From assembly GCF_043195125.1 (NCBI RefSeq), contig NZ_JBAFWR010000001.1: DNA of 64,000 nucleotides; one strand, written 5' to 3'. The notes under the pieces are model-generated. The model made no database searches. It saw nothing but the letters and a program-made list of their open reading frames with translations, and was not told the DNA's origin. Source of the stretch: NCEH01 sp043195125 (GTDB taxonomy: Bacteria; Pseudomonadota; Alphaproteobacteria; Rhizobiales; Xanthobacteraceae). Positions 37,521 through 46,348 of this stretch are shown here, in pieces (positions within the stretch are counted from its first letter, which is position 1; the number at the start of each line of letters is the position of its first letter). The translations under genes and the position numbers were made by a program.

Positions 37521-38936
37521 ATGTCAGAGATCGTTACGCGCTTTGCTCCTTCTCCCACGGGCTTCCTGCACATCGGCGGCGCCCGCACCGCCCTGTTCAA
37601 CTGGCTCTATGCCCGCGCCAAGGGCGGCAAGATGCTGCTGCGCATCGAGGATACGGACCGCCAGCGCTCCACGAAGGAAGCCATCGACGCGATCCTCGAC
37701 GGCCTGACCTGGCTCGGCATCGAATGGGACGGAGACACGGTCTATCAGTTCGCCCGCGTCGCGCGGCACCAGGAAGCGGTGGCGCAGATGGTGGCGCTGG
37801 GAAATGCCTATCCCTGCTATGCCACGGCGGAAGAGCTGGAGGAGATGCGCGAGACCGCCCGCAAGGAGGGCCGCCCGCCGCGCTATGACGGCCGCTGGCG
37901 CGATCGCGACCCCTCCGAGGCGCCGAAGGATCGCAAGCCGGTGATCCGCTTGCGCGCGCCGCAGGATGGCGAGACCGTAATCCACGATCTGGTGCAGGGC
38001 ACCGTCACCTTCCCCAACAAGGACCTGGACGATCTCGTCCTGCTGCGCTCCGACGGCACCCCCACCTACATGCTGGCCGTGGTGGTGGACGACCATGACA
38101 TGGGCGTCACCCACATCATCCGCGGCGACGACCACCTGACCAATGCCGCGCGGCAGACTCAGATCTATCGCGCGCTCGGCTGGCCGGTGCCCGAAATGGC
38201 CCATATTCCCCTCATCCACGGGCCGGACGGCGCCAAGCTGTCCAAGCGGCACGGCGCGCTCGGGGTCGATGCCTACCGGGCCATGGGGTACCTGCCGGCG
38301 GCATTGCGCAATTATCTGGTGCGCCTCGGCTGGAGCCATGGCGACCAGGAGATGTTCTCCACCGCGGAAATGATCGCTTTGTTCGATCTCGACCATGTGG
38401 GCCGCTCGGCCGCGCGGTTCGATTTCCAGAAGCTGGAAAACATCAACGGGCATTACATCCGCGCGAGCACGGACGATGAATTGTTCGATGCGGTCATGGC
38501 CCTCATCCCCTATCTGCCGGATGGCGCGGAGCGGCTGGCCAAGATGACGCCGGAGCACAAGGCGCAGCTGCGCGCCGCCATGCCCGGCCTGAAGGAGCGG
38601 GCGAAGACGCTGGTGGAATTGCTGGACAATGCCGGCTTCATCTTCGCCGAACGCCCCCTGCCGCTGGAAGAGAAGGCAAGCGCCCTGCTCACGGGGGAGG
38701 CGCGCGCCCATCTTGGTGCACTCCTGCCGGCGCTTGCCGCTGCCGAGTGGACCGTGCCGGCGACGGAAGCGGTGGTGCGCGCTTATGCGGAGACGGCCGG
38801 CGTCAAGCTCGGGGCGGTCGCCCAGCCGCTGCGGGCCGCCCTGACCGGGCGCACCACCTCGCCGCCCATTTTCGACGTTCTCTCGGTGCTCGGGCGCGAA
38901 GAAAGCCTCGCCCGGCTCAAGGAGCAGGCCGCGTGA
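37521..38936 (+). CDS. gltX: Glutamate-tRNA ligase
   Basis: Charges tRNA-Glu. The 471-residue class I synthetase has the HIGH-type motif (SPTGFLHIGG at 11-20) and the KMSKS-type motif KLSKR near residue 239, followed by the helical anticodon-binding domain. Start ATG 37521. The stop overlaps the GTG start of the TusA-like gene. Confidence 0.97.
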   Translation: MSEIVTRFAPSPTGFLHIGGARTALFNWLYARAKGGKMLLRIEDTDRQRSTKEAIDAILDGLTWLGIEWDGDTVYQFARVARHQEAVAQMVALGNAYPCYATAEELEEMRETARKEGRPPRYDGRWRDRDPSEAPKDRKPVIRLRAPQDGETVIHDLVQGTVTFPNKDLDDLVLLRSDGTPTYMLAVVVDDHDMGVTHIIRGDDHLTNAARQTQIYRALGWPVPEMAHIPLIHGPDGAKLSKRHGALGVDAYRAMGYLPAALRNYLVRLGWSHGDQEMFSTAEMIALFDLDHVGRSAARFDFQKLENINGHYIRASTDDELFDAVMALIPYLPDGAERLAKMTPEHKAQLRAAMPGLKERAKTLVELLDNAGFIFAERPLPLEEKASALLTGEARAHLGALLPALAAAEWTVPATEAVVRAYAETAGVKLGAVAQPLRAALTGRTTSPPIFDVLSVLGREESLARLKEQAA

Positions 38937-39211
38937 TCGGCCCGTTCCCGCGCAAATCGCCGGTGGAGGAGCCGCAGGCTGGCCCGTGCGAGGTGCATCT
39001 GGACCTCCAGGGGCTGAAATGCCCCCTACCCGCCTTGCGCACCCGCAAGGCGCTGGCGACCCTCGCGCCGGGAACCCTGCTGATCGTGACCTGCACCGAC
39101 CCGATGTCGGTCATCGACATTCCCCATATCGCCCAGCAGACGGGCGATATGTTCGAAGGGCGCACGGTGGAAGCCGGGGTGCTCGAATTCCGCCTGCGCA
39201 AGGCGAAGTGA
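38933..39211 (+). CDS. TusA-like sulfurtransferase family protein
   Basis: Small protein of the TusA/SirA fold, which carry persulfide on a conserved cysteine for tRNA thiolation or other sulfur transfer. The 92-residue product has the CPxP motif (C30 in LKCPLPAL), preceded by an extension of about 20 residues, and the end IPHIAQQTGDMFEG. The GTG start overlaps the gltX stop (GTGA), so it is translated with gltX. In many related genomes citrate synthase follows gltX, so this arrangement differs. The exact sulfur acceptor is unknown. Confidence 0.85.
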   Translation: MIGPFPRKSPVEEPQAGPCEVHLDLQGLKCPLPALRTRKALATLAPGTLLIVTCTDPMSVIDIPHIAQQTGDMFEGRTVEAGVLEFRLRKAK

Positions 39212-39229
39212 CCGGGGCGAAGTGACCGG
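39202..39229 (+). repeat. Tandem 14-bp duplication at the tusA-like stop
   Basis: The unit GGCGAAGTGACCGG occurs twice head to tail. The first copy contains the TGA stop codon of the TusA-like gene, so the second copy falls in the untranslated region and duplicates the stop region. Confidence 0.8.
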
Positions 39230-39250
39230 GGAAGGCGGCAGCGCCACCGC

Positions 39251-40417
39251 TCACGCCGCCCGCAGCGCGGTTTCCACCAGGCGCACCCAATAGGACGCCC
39301 CGAACGGGATCGCCGCATCGGCGAAATCATAGGCCGGATGGTGCAGGCCGGCGCTCGGCCCGTTGCCCACGAAAATATAGGCGCCGGGCCGTGCTTCCAG
39401 CATATAGGCGAAATCCTCGGCCGCCATGAGCGGCGGGGCGGCGCCATTAACCTGCGGCGCGCCGGCGACCTCTTCCGCCACCTTTTGCGCGAAGGCGGCC
39501 TGGGCCGGATGGTTCATGGTGACGGGATAACCCTCGACGAACCGCACCTTGGCCTCGGCGCCGAACGCCCCGGCGATGCCTTCCGCAATCTGTTGCACCC
39601 GCTCGCGCAATTGCAGGCGCACGGCGGGCGAGAGGCTGCGCAAAGTGCCCGTGAGCTGCGCGCTCGGCGGCAGAACATTGTCCGCATCGCCGGCGTGGAA
39701 CATGGCGATGGACACCACGCCCGAATCCAACGGGTCCAAATTGCGCGCGACCACCTGCTGCAAGGCGGTGACGATGGAGGCGCCGGTCAGCACCACGTCC
39801 ACCCCCTCATGGGGCTTTGCGGCGTGGGACCCCTTGCCCTCGATGGTGATCTCGACATGGTCGGCGGAGGCCATGATGGCCCCCTCGCGGATGCCGAAGC
39901 AGCCCACCGGCAGGCCCGGCAGATTGTGCATGCCGTAAACCTCGTCGATGCCGAACCGCTCCATCAGCCCGTCCTGCACCATCGCGCGGCCGCCTGCTCC
40001 GCCTTCTTCCGCGGGCTGGAACACCATGATGGCGGTGCCGGCAAAGTTGCGCGTTTCAGCCAAGTGCCGGGCGGCGCCCAGCAGCATGGCGGTGTGCCCG
40101 TCGTGGCCGCAGGCGTGCATCTTTCCCGGCGTCTTGGACGCATAGACGGCGCCGGTGCGCTCCAGAATCGGCAAGGCATCCATATCCGCCCGCAGCGCGA
40201 TGGTGCGCCCCGCCCCGCCATTGCCGCGGATCACGCCCACAACGCCGGTGCGGCCGATCCCCGTGACCACCTCATCGCAGCCGAACGCCTGCAATTGCTC
40301 GGCCACGAACGCCGAGGTCACGGGCAAATCGTATTGCAGCTCCGGTGTTTCATGGAGTTTCTGGCGCCAGGCGGTGATTTCGTCCGCCGCTTCGGCGAGA
40401 CGGTTGATGACGGGCAT
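39251..40417 (-). CDS. M20 family amidohydrolase (hippurate hydrolase-like)
   Basis: Predicted metal-dependent hydrolase of N-acyl amino acids. The 388-residue protein has the M20D metal-binding signature HACGHDGHT (H101-T109), RADMDALPI, and FQPAEEGGAGG with the catalytic glutamate. A dimerisation domain occupies roughly residues 185-300. Substrate cannot be assigned. Convergent with the TusA-like gene, and followed upstream by 155 bp before tRNA-Lys. Confidence 0.9.
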   Translation of the reverse strand: MPVINRLAEAADEITAWRQKLHETPELQYDLPVTSAFVAEQLQAFGCDEVVTGIGRTGVVGVIRGNGGAGRTIALRADMDALPILERTGAVYASKTPGKMHACGHDGHTAMLLGAARHLAETRNFAGTAIMVFQPAEEGGAGGRAMVQDGLMERFGIDEVYGMHNLPGLPVGCFGIREGAIMASADHVEITIEGKGSHAAKPHEGVDVVLTGASIVTALQQVVARNLDPLDSGVVSIAMFHAGDADNVLPPSAQLTGTLRSLSPAVRLQLRERVQQIAEGIAGAFGAEAKVRFVEGYPVTMNHPAQAAFAQKVAEEVAGAPQVNGAAPPLMAAEDFAYMLEARPGAYIFVGNGPSAGLHHPAYDFADAAIPFGASYWVRLVETALRAA

Positions 40418-40572
40418 GAAGAGCCTCCCTCTCGGCCGGATGGTGCGCGCGGGCGCGGGATGCGGTCAATACCGCAACGCGGTAATAGGGCGCCCGAGCA
40501 CCGCCGCGCACAGGCAGTTTCCCTTAGCCACCTTGACCCTGCGGCCCGCGCGGCCTAACACCCATGCCCAGT

Positions 40573-40648
40573 GAGCCCGTAGCTCAGCCGGTAGAGCACG
40601 TGACTTTTAATCATGGGGTCTCGGGTTCGAATCCCGACGGGCTCACCA
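40573..40648 (+). tRNA. tRNA-Lys (TTT)
   Basis: Complete cloverleaf: acceptor arms GAGCCCG and CGGGCTC, D-arm GCTC/GAGC, anticodon loop CTTTTAA (anticodon TTT), T-arm TCGGG-TTCGAAT-CCCGA, and encoded CCA. Confidence 0.97.
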
Positions 40649-40697
40649 CCATCACAATTTAACGGTTCCGCATCGCCAGTTCGGCACGACCGTCGTT

Positions 40698-42077
40698 CTA
40701 GACGACGTGGAGTTCGAGCCGGTCGCGGCCGCCGTTCTTGGCGCGATAGAGCGCCTCGTCGGCGTGGCGCATGAAATCCGCAACGGTGAGATCCGCAGCA
40801 TTGCCGGCGGAGCATACGCCGATGCTCGCGGTGACGGACTTCAGATAGGGATGGATTTCGGTCCACGGCTCATGGGCCATGGAGGCACGGATGCGCCGGC
40901 CGACGGTGACCGCGCCCTCCTGTGTGGAATTCGGCAGCAGCACCGCGAATTCCTCCCCGCCGAAACGCGCTGCAAGATCGATCGATTGGCGTACCGCGCC
41001 CTGGACGATCAAGGCGGTACGGCGCAGGCAATTGTCGCCGACCACGTGGCCGAAGCGATCGTTCACCGACTTGAAATGATCGATGTCGACGAGCAGCAGC
41101 GAAATCGCCGCGCGCTCGCGGCAACAGCGGTGCCAGGCTTCCTCGAGCGCGGCGTCGAATCGCCGGCGGTTCGGCAGCCCGGTGAGCCCATCGGTGGCCG
41201 CCATCGCGGAGAGGTCGGCCAGGGCGCGCTTGAGCACCGTGATGTCGGAATGCGTGAAATAGCCGATGCCACTGGCGGTGCGCCGCGCGATGACCCGGCG
41301 CCAGCGTCCACCCGGAAGCTCCACCTCGAACGGCGCACCGGCGAAACGAATATTGTCGAGCACGGCCACCTCAACGGCCCGGCCCACCGTGCCCGCCTTA
41401 ACCCAGGCGCGCTTCACGATGTCGATCAGCGTCAGCCCGACGACCGATTCGTCCGGCGCGATGTCATAGAGCGCCCGGAACTCGCTGTTGATGGCGATGA
41501 TCTTGTCGTTCTGGTCCAGCACCATCGCGCCGTCGGCGATATAATCCAGCAGATCGATGGGAAATTCGTTCCAGGCCACCGGCTCCGGCGGCCGGCCTGT
41601 CTCGTCGGCGAGGTCGTGCCAGATTCGAATGCGGCTGCCGTCCGGCGTCTGGAGAGATGCCACGCGCAGGCGGCGGCCATTGTGCGTAAAGACGAAGGGG
41701 CGCGATTGATTGCGATGACGATCCACGCCCTCGTCAATATAGCGCTCTATGTTCGGCATCTCGTCCGCCGGTAATCTGCCGGCATAGAATCGACGCAGGT
41801 TTTCCCGATAGGGTTCGCCGGAATAGACGTGCCCCTCATGTTCCGGAAAAAATCGTGTAAACGCGCGATTCCAAAAAATCGTACGATCTTCTGAATCAAA
41901 AAGACATACTGCTATATCTATAGTGTCCAGCAATGTTGATATAAAGAAATAACTGTTCTCGTCAGACACGGGTGGACTCTGAAAATTCTCGCTGAATTCA
42001 ATATTAGGTCGATCTGCCTCCGGGGAACAAGCGCTTCTTTCGTGATGGTATTTCGATAGTGGTGGGGAGACGTTCAA
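40698..42077 (-). CDS. PAS-GGDEF diguanylate cyclase
   Basis: Soluble enzyme that makes c-di-GMP in response to a signal sensed by PAS domains. Of 459 residues, two PAS-like domains span about 48-160 and 175-285. The GGDEF domain has TGLPNRRRFD, LLVDIDHFKSVNDRFGH and active site GGEEF (373-377). The inhibitory-site arginine is replaced (QSID instead of RxxD). It is transcribed in the same direction as, and 143 bp downstream of, the soluble chemoreceptor gene. No transmembrane helix is evident. Confidence 0.92.
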   Translation of the reverse strand: MNVSPPLSKYHHERSACSPEADRPNIEFSENFQSPPVSDENSYFFISTLLDTIDIAVCLFDSEDRTIFWNRAFTRFFPEHEGHVYSGEPYRENLRRFYAGRLPADEMPNIERYIDEGVDRHRNQSRPFVFTHNGRRLRVASLQTPDGSRIRIWHDLADETGRPPEPVAWNEFPIDLLDYIADGAMVLDQNDKIIAINSEFRALYDIAPDESVVGLTLIDIVKRAWVKAGTVGRAVEVAVLDNIRFAGAPFEVELPGGRWRRVIARRTASGIGYFTHSDITVLKRALADLSAMAATDGLTGLPNRRRFDAALEEAWHRCCRERAAISLLLVDIDHFKSVNDRFGHVVGDNCLRRTALIVQGAVRQSIDLAARFGGEEFAVLLPNSTQEGAVTVGRRIRASMAHEPWTEIHPYLKSVTASIGVCSAGNAADLTVADFMRHADEALYRAKNGGRDRLELHVV

Positions 42078-42220
42078 AGTATGTCTTGAAACTGCACGCT
42101 GTTTCAGATTTTTCCACTTTTCTCCGAATTTATTTCAGAGACATCCGGGCAAGGATAAAAGTATAAAATCGATTTTAGCTTCGCCCGGACTTTATGTCTG
42201 ATCACGCGCGCTTCAAAATA

Positions 42221-43717
42221 TCACCGCGAGGAGGCGGATGAATCCTCGAGCAGAGCGGCCATTTCTCCGTTCAGGCGCTCGGCGAAATGCGACACCTCCG
42301 AAGCAACACTGCGCGCCTGCACCGCTCCCGAGCGGATGTCCTTCGCCTTGCCGGAAACCTGGGTGATCATCTGGCTCACCGAATGAGTGGTGGCGACCTG
42401 TTCCTGGACGCCGGCTGCCAGCGCGATGAACACCTGGCTGACCTGTCCGACATTGCTCGAGATGTCGCTGACCGCAACGGCGGCATCCGTGCTGGTAGCC
42501 TGCACCGCCTCCACCTGTGCGCGGATATCCTTGGTGGCGTTGGCGGTCTGCACGGCCAGCGCCTTCACCTCCTGCGCGACGATCGCAAATCCCTTTCCGG
42601 CCTCTCCCACGCGCGCCGCCTCGATGGTGGCATTGAGGGCGAGCAGATTGGTCTGAGCGGCGATCTTCTCGATCAAGGCGGTGACGGCGCCGATGCGCCC
42701 GACGCTGTCTGCCAGCCCGCGAACCAGGTTGTCGGCCGAGCTGCTGCGGTCGGCGGCATCGCGCGACATGGTCGCGGCATGCTGAATCTGCTTCGAGATT
42801 TCGTCAAACGAAGCAGCCATTTCCACGGCGGCGGCGCTGACGGACGCGGCCGCGCTCTCCGAGCCTTCGCTCAGCTCCAGCAGCGTGTCGCTTTCCTGGC
42901 TCATGCTGGTGGCGGTCTGCCGCAGGCCTTCGACCACCTCGGTGACGCCCGCTGCGACCGCGATGCTCTTGGTGATCACCGACCAGGTCAGGATCGGGCC
43001 GACATAAGTCCCTTCCGAATTGTGCGAGGCGGAAACGCGCAGCTGAAGCGTCTCCGGTCCGACGCGAATCTTCGCGGAATGCGGCAGGTTCTTCGGATCC
43101 GCGAGCAGCGCGCGCTGGTGCGCCGGATGCTTGTGGAAGATATCGATCGAGGTGCCGACCAGATCATCCGCCTGAATAGGCAGATGCTTCTCGATGCGCC
43201 GCAGCGTATCGAGGCTGGCCCGGTTGGCATAATTGATCTTCAGCCCATCCTTTTCGCAGGTCATCACGTTGATGGGCAGCTCGTCGAGCATCCGCAGCAG
43301 ATGCTCGGTCTTGTGCTTCTCCTCGAGGATCTGCGTCACCCGATTCCAGGTGAGCTGCGCGTAACGATATTTGCCGCGCGCATCCAGGATCGCGTTGATG
43401 GTCAGGTCGAGCATCTCATTGCCGGCGCGGATGACCGTCTTGTAAGGCAGCTTGCTCGGGTCCTGCACGATCCGGCGCGCCTGCCCGGGGTGCTGGTGAA
43501 AGACATCAAGAGAAGCGCCGACGACCGCATCGGGCGAAACATGCAGGACATGCTCGATTTCCTGCAGCAATTCGCGGGATTTCCCGTTCGCATATTGAAT
43601 GATGCAGGTCGTCGGGTCGCACAGCATGATGGCGAAGGGCAGGTCGTCTAGGAACTCCATCCCCGGAAAGCTGGAGCCTGTCTTGCGTGGCATGGCGATA
43701 ACTTGCGCGATGGACAT
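42221..43717 (-). CDS. Soluble methyl-accepting chemotaxis protein with two PAS domains
   Basis: Cytoplasmic chemoreceptor. The 498-residue protein has two PAS-like repeats (about 20-130 and 145-250; both contain the similar motifs DVFHQHP/DIFHKHP and LTW) and a signalling domain (270-498) with the invariant CheW/CheA hairpin tip EKIAAQTNLLALNATIEAAR (350-369). No signal peptide or membrane helix is present. Start ATG 43717 has AGAAGGAA upstream. The PAS pair may bind heme or flavin, but no specific ligand residue is certain. Divergent from the cupin gene. Confidence 0.92.
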   Translation of the reverse strand: MSIAQVIAMPRKTGSSFPGMEFLDDLPFAIMLCDPTTCIIQYANGKSRELLQEIEHVLHVSPDAVVGASLDVFHQHPGQARRIVQDPSKLPYKTVIRAGNEMLDLTINAILDARGKYRYAQLTWNRVTQILEEKHKTEHLLRMLDELPINVMTCEKDGLKINYANRASLDTLRRIEKHLPIQADDLVGTSIDIFHKHPAHQRALLADPKNLPHSAKIRVGPETLQLRVSASHNSEGTYVGPILTWSVITKSIAVAAGVTEVVEGLRQTATSMSQESDTLLELSEGSESAAASVSAAAVEMAASFDEISKQIQHAATMSRDAADRSSSADNLVRGLADSVGRIGAVTALIEKIAAQTNLLALNATIEAARVGEAGKGFAIVAQEVKALAVQTANATKDIRAQVEAVQATSTDAAVAVSDISSNVGQVSQVFIALAAGVQEQVATTHSVSQMITQVSGKAKDIRSGAVQARSVASEVSHFAERLNGEMAALLEDSSASSR

Positions 43718-43974
43718 TGCATTTCCTTCTGCCCTGGTCCCCTGCAGCCACCGACGATGACCAATTTGCCATGTTGGGGTAGGATGACGGCACCGCCGCA
43801 AAATCCATTTGAAGGCTTGTGTCTGGCTGACTTTGCCGACGCGCCCGCCAAATATGTGCGCTATAGGGGCACAAAAGCGTGCCGTGCCCGATGCGCCTGG
43901 TCTTATCGGTCCGGCTCGAGGGGGCCCGGCGCGGGAAAAAACGGTGCGCTCAGAACCGCGACTCGAGGAACGCC

Positions 43975-44403
43975 ATGGCACATCGGTCAATCGTCATTTC
44001 ACTTGGCATCGCCGCGCTGATCGCGTCGGGGATCGCGCCGGCGCGGGGCGAGCCGCCGGTCGTGGTAAAGCCGATCGCGTCCTCGACCACGACCGCGTCC
44101 GGCCAGCCGATCCGCTTTCCGCCCGGAGACGCCCGCGTGACGTTTTCGGAATATGTGATTGCGCCGGGCGCCCGCCTCCCGGCCCACAAGCACCCCTACC
44201 CGCGCTTCGCCTATGTGCTGGCGGGGACATTGTCCGTAACGATGGAAGCGACGGCGCTGACGCTCACCTACAAGCCGGGGGACGCCATCTTCGAGGTGAT
44301 CGACCAATGGCACTTCGCTGTGAACGACGGACCGGAGGCGGTCCGTCTGCTGGTGGTGGATACCCTGCCCGACGGCGCCAAGAGCACGATCATCAAGCAA
44401 TAG
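43975..44403 (+). CDS. Secreted cupin-domain protein
   Basis: Periplasmic single-domain cupin, role unknown. The 142-residue precursor has a signal peptide (SIVISLGIAALIASGIAPARG) and a cupin fold with metal-binding motif LPAHKHPYPRFAYVLAGTL (two His plus a downstream His in DQWHFAVNDG). Start ATG 43975 has GAGGAA upstream. Convergent with the histidine phosphatase gene. Confidence 0.85.
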   Translation: MAHRSIVISLGIAALIASGIAPARGEPPVVVKPIASSTTTASGQPIRFPPGDARVTFSEYVIAPGARLPAHKHPYPRFAYVLAGTLSVTMEATALTLTYKPGDAIFEVIDQWHFAVNDGPEAVRLLVVDTLPDGAKSTIIKQ

Positions 44404-44427
44404 CCGAGGCCGAACCGCGCGCGGCGG

Positions 44428-45297
44428 CTAGAGCACGCAGCCGGTTTGCGCGGTCATGCCGTTCGGCGCGCCCCATTCGTTCGACGGCAGGTTGGAGAAC
44501 GCGCCGTCGAACACCTGCCGCTGCATGGTGAATCGGGTCGGCTTGCCGTCGGCGCCGAAATCCACGATCCAGAAATAATCATAGGTCGCCCAGGGCCAGC
44601 TCGCCGGGACATCCGGCAGCGCGCCGAGGTGCAGCAATTGGCGCAGCGTTACATCCTGCCCGGGGTTGGCGGCTTCCAGATCCGCATCGGCGATATGATC
44701 GTGTTCCCACACCATCACCACCGTCTTGCCCGTGAAGCGCGGATCGCTCATCACGTCATTCACGGCCTGCCGGGTGCGGGTCGTGACGATCTGGGTGAAC
44801 TCGCTCTTGCGGGCGACCTTGGCGGGATTGCGCGCCTTCTTCGGCTTAGCCTCCGCCGATGCATCGGCAGCCGGCGGCGCGGCGGCGGCCGGAGCGGGAG
44901 CGGGGGGCGCGGAGACGGCGCGATCCTGTTTTTTGCGCGGATTGGTGCGGGCTTCGGGAAGCGCGGTGTACATCACCACCGGCAGCGCCCAGGTAGCGGC
45001 GGCAGGCGCGGCGAGTTCCATGGTGTGCAGCGTCACGGCGATGATAGCGGCCGGCGCCTCGCCCGCCGGGAACAGGCTGTTCGCGGCCCCCTTCCCGAGA
45101 TACTGCGCGGCCAGCGCCTGGGCGCGTTGATTGCCCACCCGGCACAGCCGGTAGGCATCCTGCTTTTCGCCGTGACGCAGAATGATGATGCGCGCGGGCG
45201 CAGCGCTCGCCGGCAGCGTCGCGAAAAATCCAGCGCCTGCGAGGGCAAAGGTTAAAAGGCTGCGAAAAGCGAGGCGCGAGAAGCAAAACGCGGCCAT
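44428..45297 (-). CDS. Secreted histidine phosphatase family protein
   Basis: Protein related to the phosphoglycerate mutase/acid phosphatase superfamily. The 289-residue precursor has a signal peptide (LLTFALAGAGFFATLPASAA) and the catalytic RHG motif (IIILRHGEK). A low-complexity Ala/Pro/Lys insert occupies about residues 130-165. Late motifs are VVMVWEHDHIAD, a possible second catalytic His, and SNLPSNEWGAPNG. Start ATG 45297 is chosen at the signal peptide. Activity is not proven by sequence. Confidence 0.75.
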   Translation of the reverse strand: MAAFCFSRLAFRSLLTFALAGAGFFATLPASAAPARIIILRHGEKQDAYRLCRVGNQRAQALAAQYLGKGAANSLFPAGEAPAAIIAVTLHTMELAAPAAATWALPVVMYTALPEARTNPRKKQDRAVSAPPAPAPAAAAPPAADASAEAKPKKARNPAKVARKSEFTQIVTTRTRQAVNDVMSDPRFTGKTVVMVWEHDHIADADLEAANPGQDVTLRQLLHLGALPDVPASWPWATYDYFWIVDFGADGKPTRFTMQRQVFDGAFSNLPSNEWGAPNGMTAQTGCVL

Positions 45298-45424
45298 GAG
45301 ACATCCCCTGCCAACGGTACCGCCGGACCTTAGCAAAAGTCGCGGCATTCGCCATGCCCCGGCGATCGCTTGCCAATGTCTCCGCCCTCGCCTATGCGAA
45401 GCAACGCCATTGTCGGGGGGTACC

Positions 45425-45775
45425 ATGCAGAAGGTCTGGTCTTGGGTCGGAGGCGTCGCCATCTGCACGCTCGGCGTCGCGATGGTCGCGGCGGTGGCCG
45501 ATCATGCCGCGGCTCAAAGCTCCGCGAACCCGCCGCACATCACCATCCAGCCGCACAATCCCAACGTGATCCACCTGCCGGTCATTCCGCAGGGCAGCTA
45601 TCTCGACCCCGGCCCGGGCGCGGCCATCAAGCCGGACGTGGGCCTCGGCGACGATCGCAACGAGGATTATGTCTTCCCGCCGAATCTCGACGGATACATG
45701 GGCTCCTCGCCTCCCGGCGATCCGACCGACAACGGCCAGTGGAGCCCCCTGCCCGGCGATACGCCGAGCTTCTGA
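45425..45775 (+). CDS. Small secreted protein of unknown function
   Basis: I do not recognise the family. The 116-residue product has a signal peptide (WVGGVAICTLGVAMVAAVADHAAA) and a mature part rich in Pro, Gly, Asp and Asn (PPHITIQPHNPNVIHLPVIP, GDDRNEDYVFPPNLDGYMG). No Cys remains after cleavage and there is no predicted helix. ATG 45425 lies downstream of GGGGGG. A strong terminator follows. Confidence 0.65.
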   Translation: MQKVWSWVGGVAICTLGVAMVAAVADHAAAQSSANPPHITIQPHNPNVIHLPVIPQGSYLDPGPGAAIKPDVGLGDDRNEDYVFPPNLDGYMGSSPPGDPTDNGQWSPLPGDTPSF

Positions 45776-45810
45776 GGGGCGTTCCGCCCCGGCTCCTGGA
45801 GCGAGACACA

Positions 45811-45843
45811 AAAAAGGCGGCGGGGAAACCCCGCCGCCTTTTT
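45811..45843. terminator. Bidirectional Rho-independent terminator
   Basis: Perfect 10-bp stem (GGCGGCGGGG/CCCCGCCGCC) with an AAA loop, T5 on the plus side and A-rich sequence on the other. It ends the small secreted gene and, in the other direction, the rplM-rpsI operon. Confidence 0.92.
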
Positions 45844-45869
45844 CGTTTGATCCCCGAATGGGGGAAAAA

Positions 45870-46346
45870 TCAGCGCTTCGAGAACTGGAAGCTGCGGCGA
45901 GCCTTGGCGCGGCCGTACTTCTTGCGCTCGACCACGCGGCTGTCGCGGGTCAGGAAGCCGCCCTTCTTGAGGGGGCTGCGCAGCTCGGGCTCATAATAGG
46001 TGAGCGCGCGGGAGATGCCGTGGCGCAGCGCGCCGGCCTGGCCGGAGAGGCCGCCGCCGGAAACGGTGCAGACCACGTCATACTGCTCTTCACGGGCCGC
46101 GGCCTGGAAGGGCTGGTTGATCATCAGCCGCAGCACGGGACGGGCGAAATAAACCACCACGTCGCGGTCATTGACCGTGATCTTGCCGGTGCCGGGACGG
46201 ATCCAGACGCGGGCGACCGCGTCCTTGCGCTTGCCGGTGGCATAAGCGCGGCCGAACTTGTCCAGCTTCTGGACGTGGACGGGCGCCTCTTCGATTCCGC
46301 CCTGGCGGGAATCGAGCGCGTCGAGGGACTGAAGAACCTCAGCCAT
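45870..46346 (-). CDS. rpsI: 30S ribosomal protein S9
   Basis: Ribosomal protein of the small subunit whose C-terminal tail reaches the P-site tRNA. The 158-residue protein has GRAYATGKRKDAVARVWIRPGTG, the GGGLSGQAGALRHGISRAL core and the invariant end FSKR. It follows rplM after 2 bp, the universal L13-S9 operon. Confidence 0.98.
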   Translation of the reverse strand: MAEVLQSLDALDSRQGGIEEAPVHVQKLDKFGRAYATGKRKDAVARVWIRPGTGKITVNDRDVVVYFARPVLRLMINQPFQAAAREEQYDVVCTVSGGGLSGQAGALRHGISRALTYYEPELRSPLKKGGFLTRDSRVVERKKYGRAKARRSFQFSKR

Positions 46347-46348
46347 GA

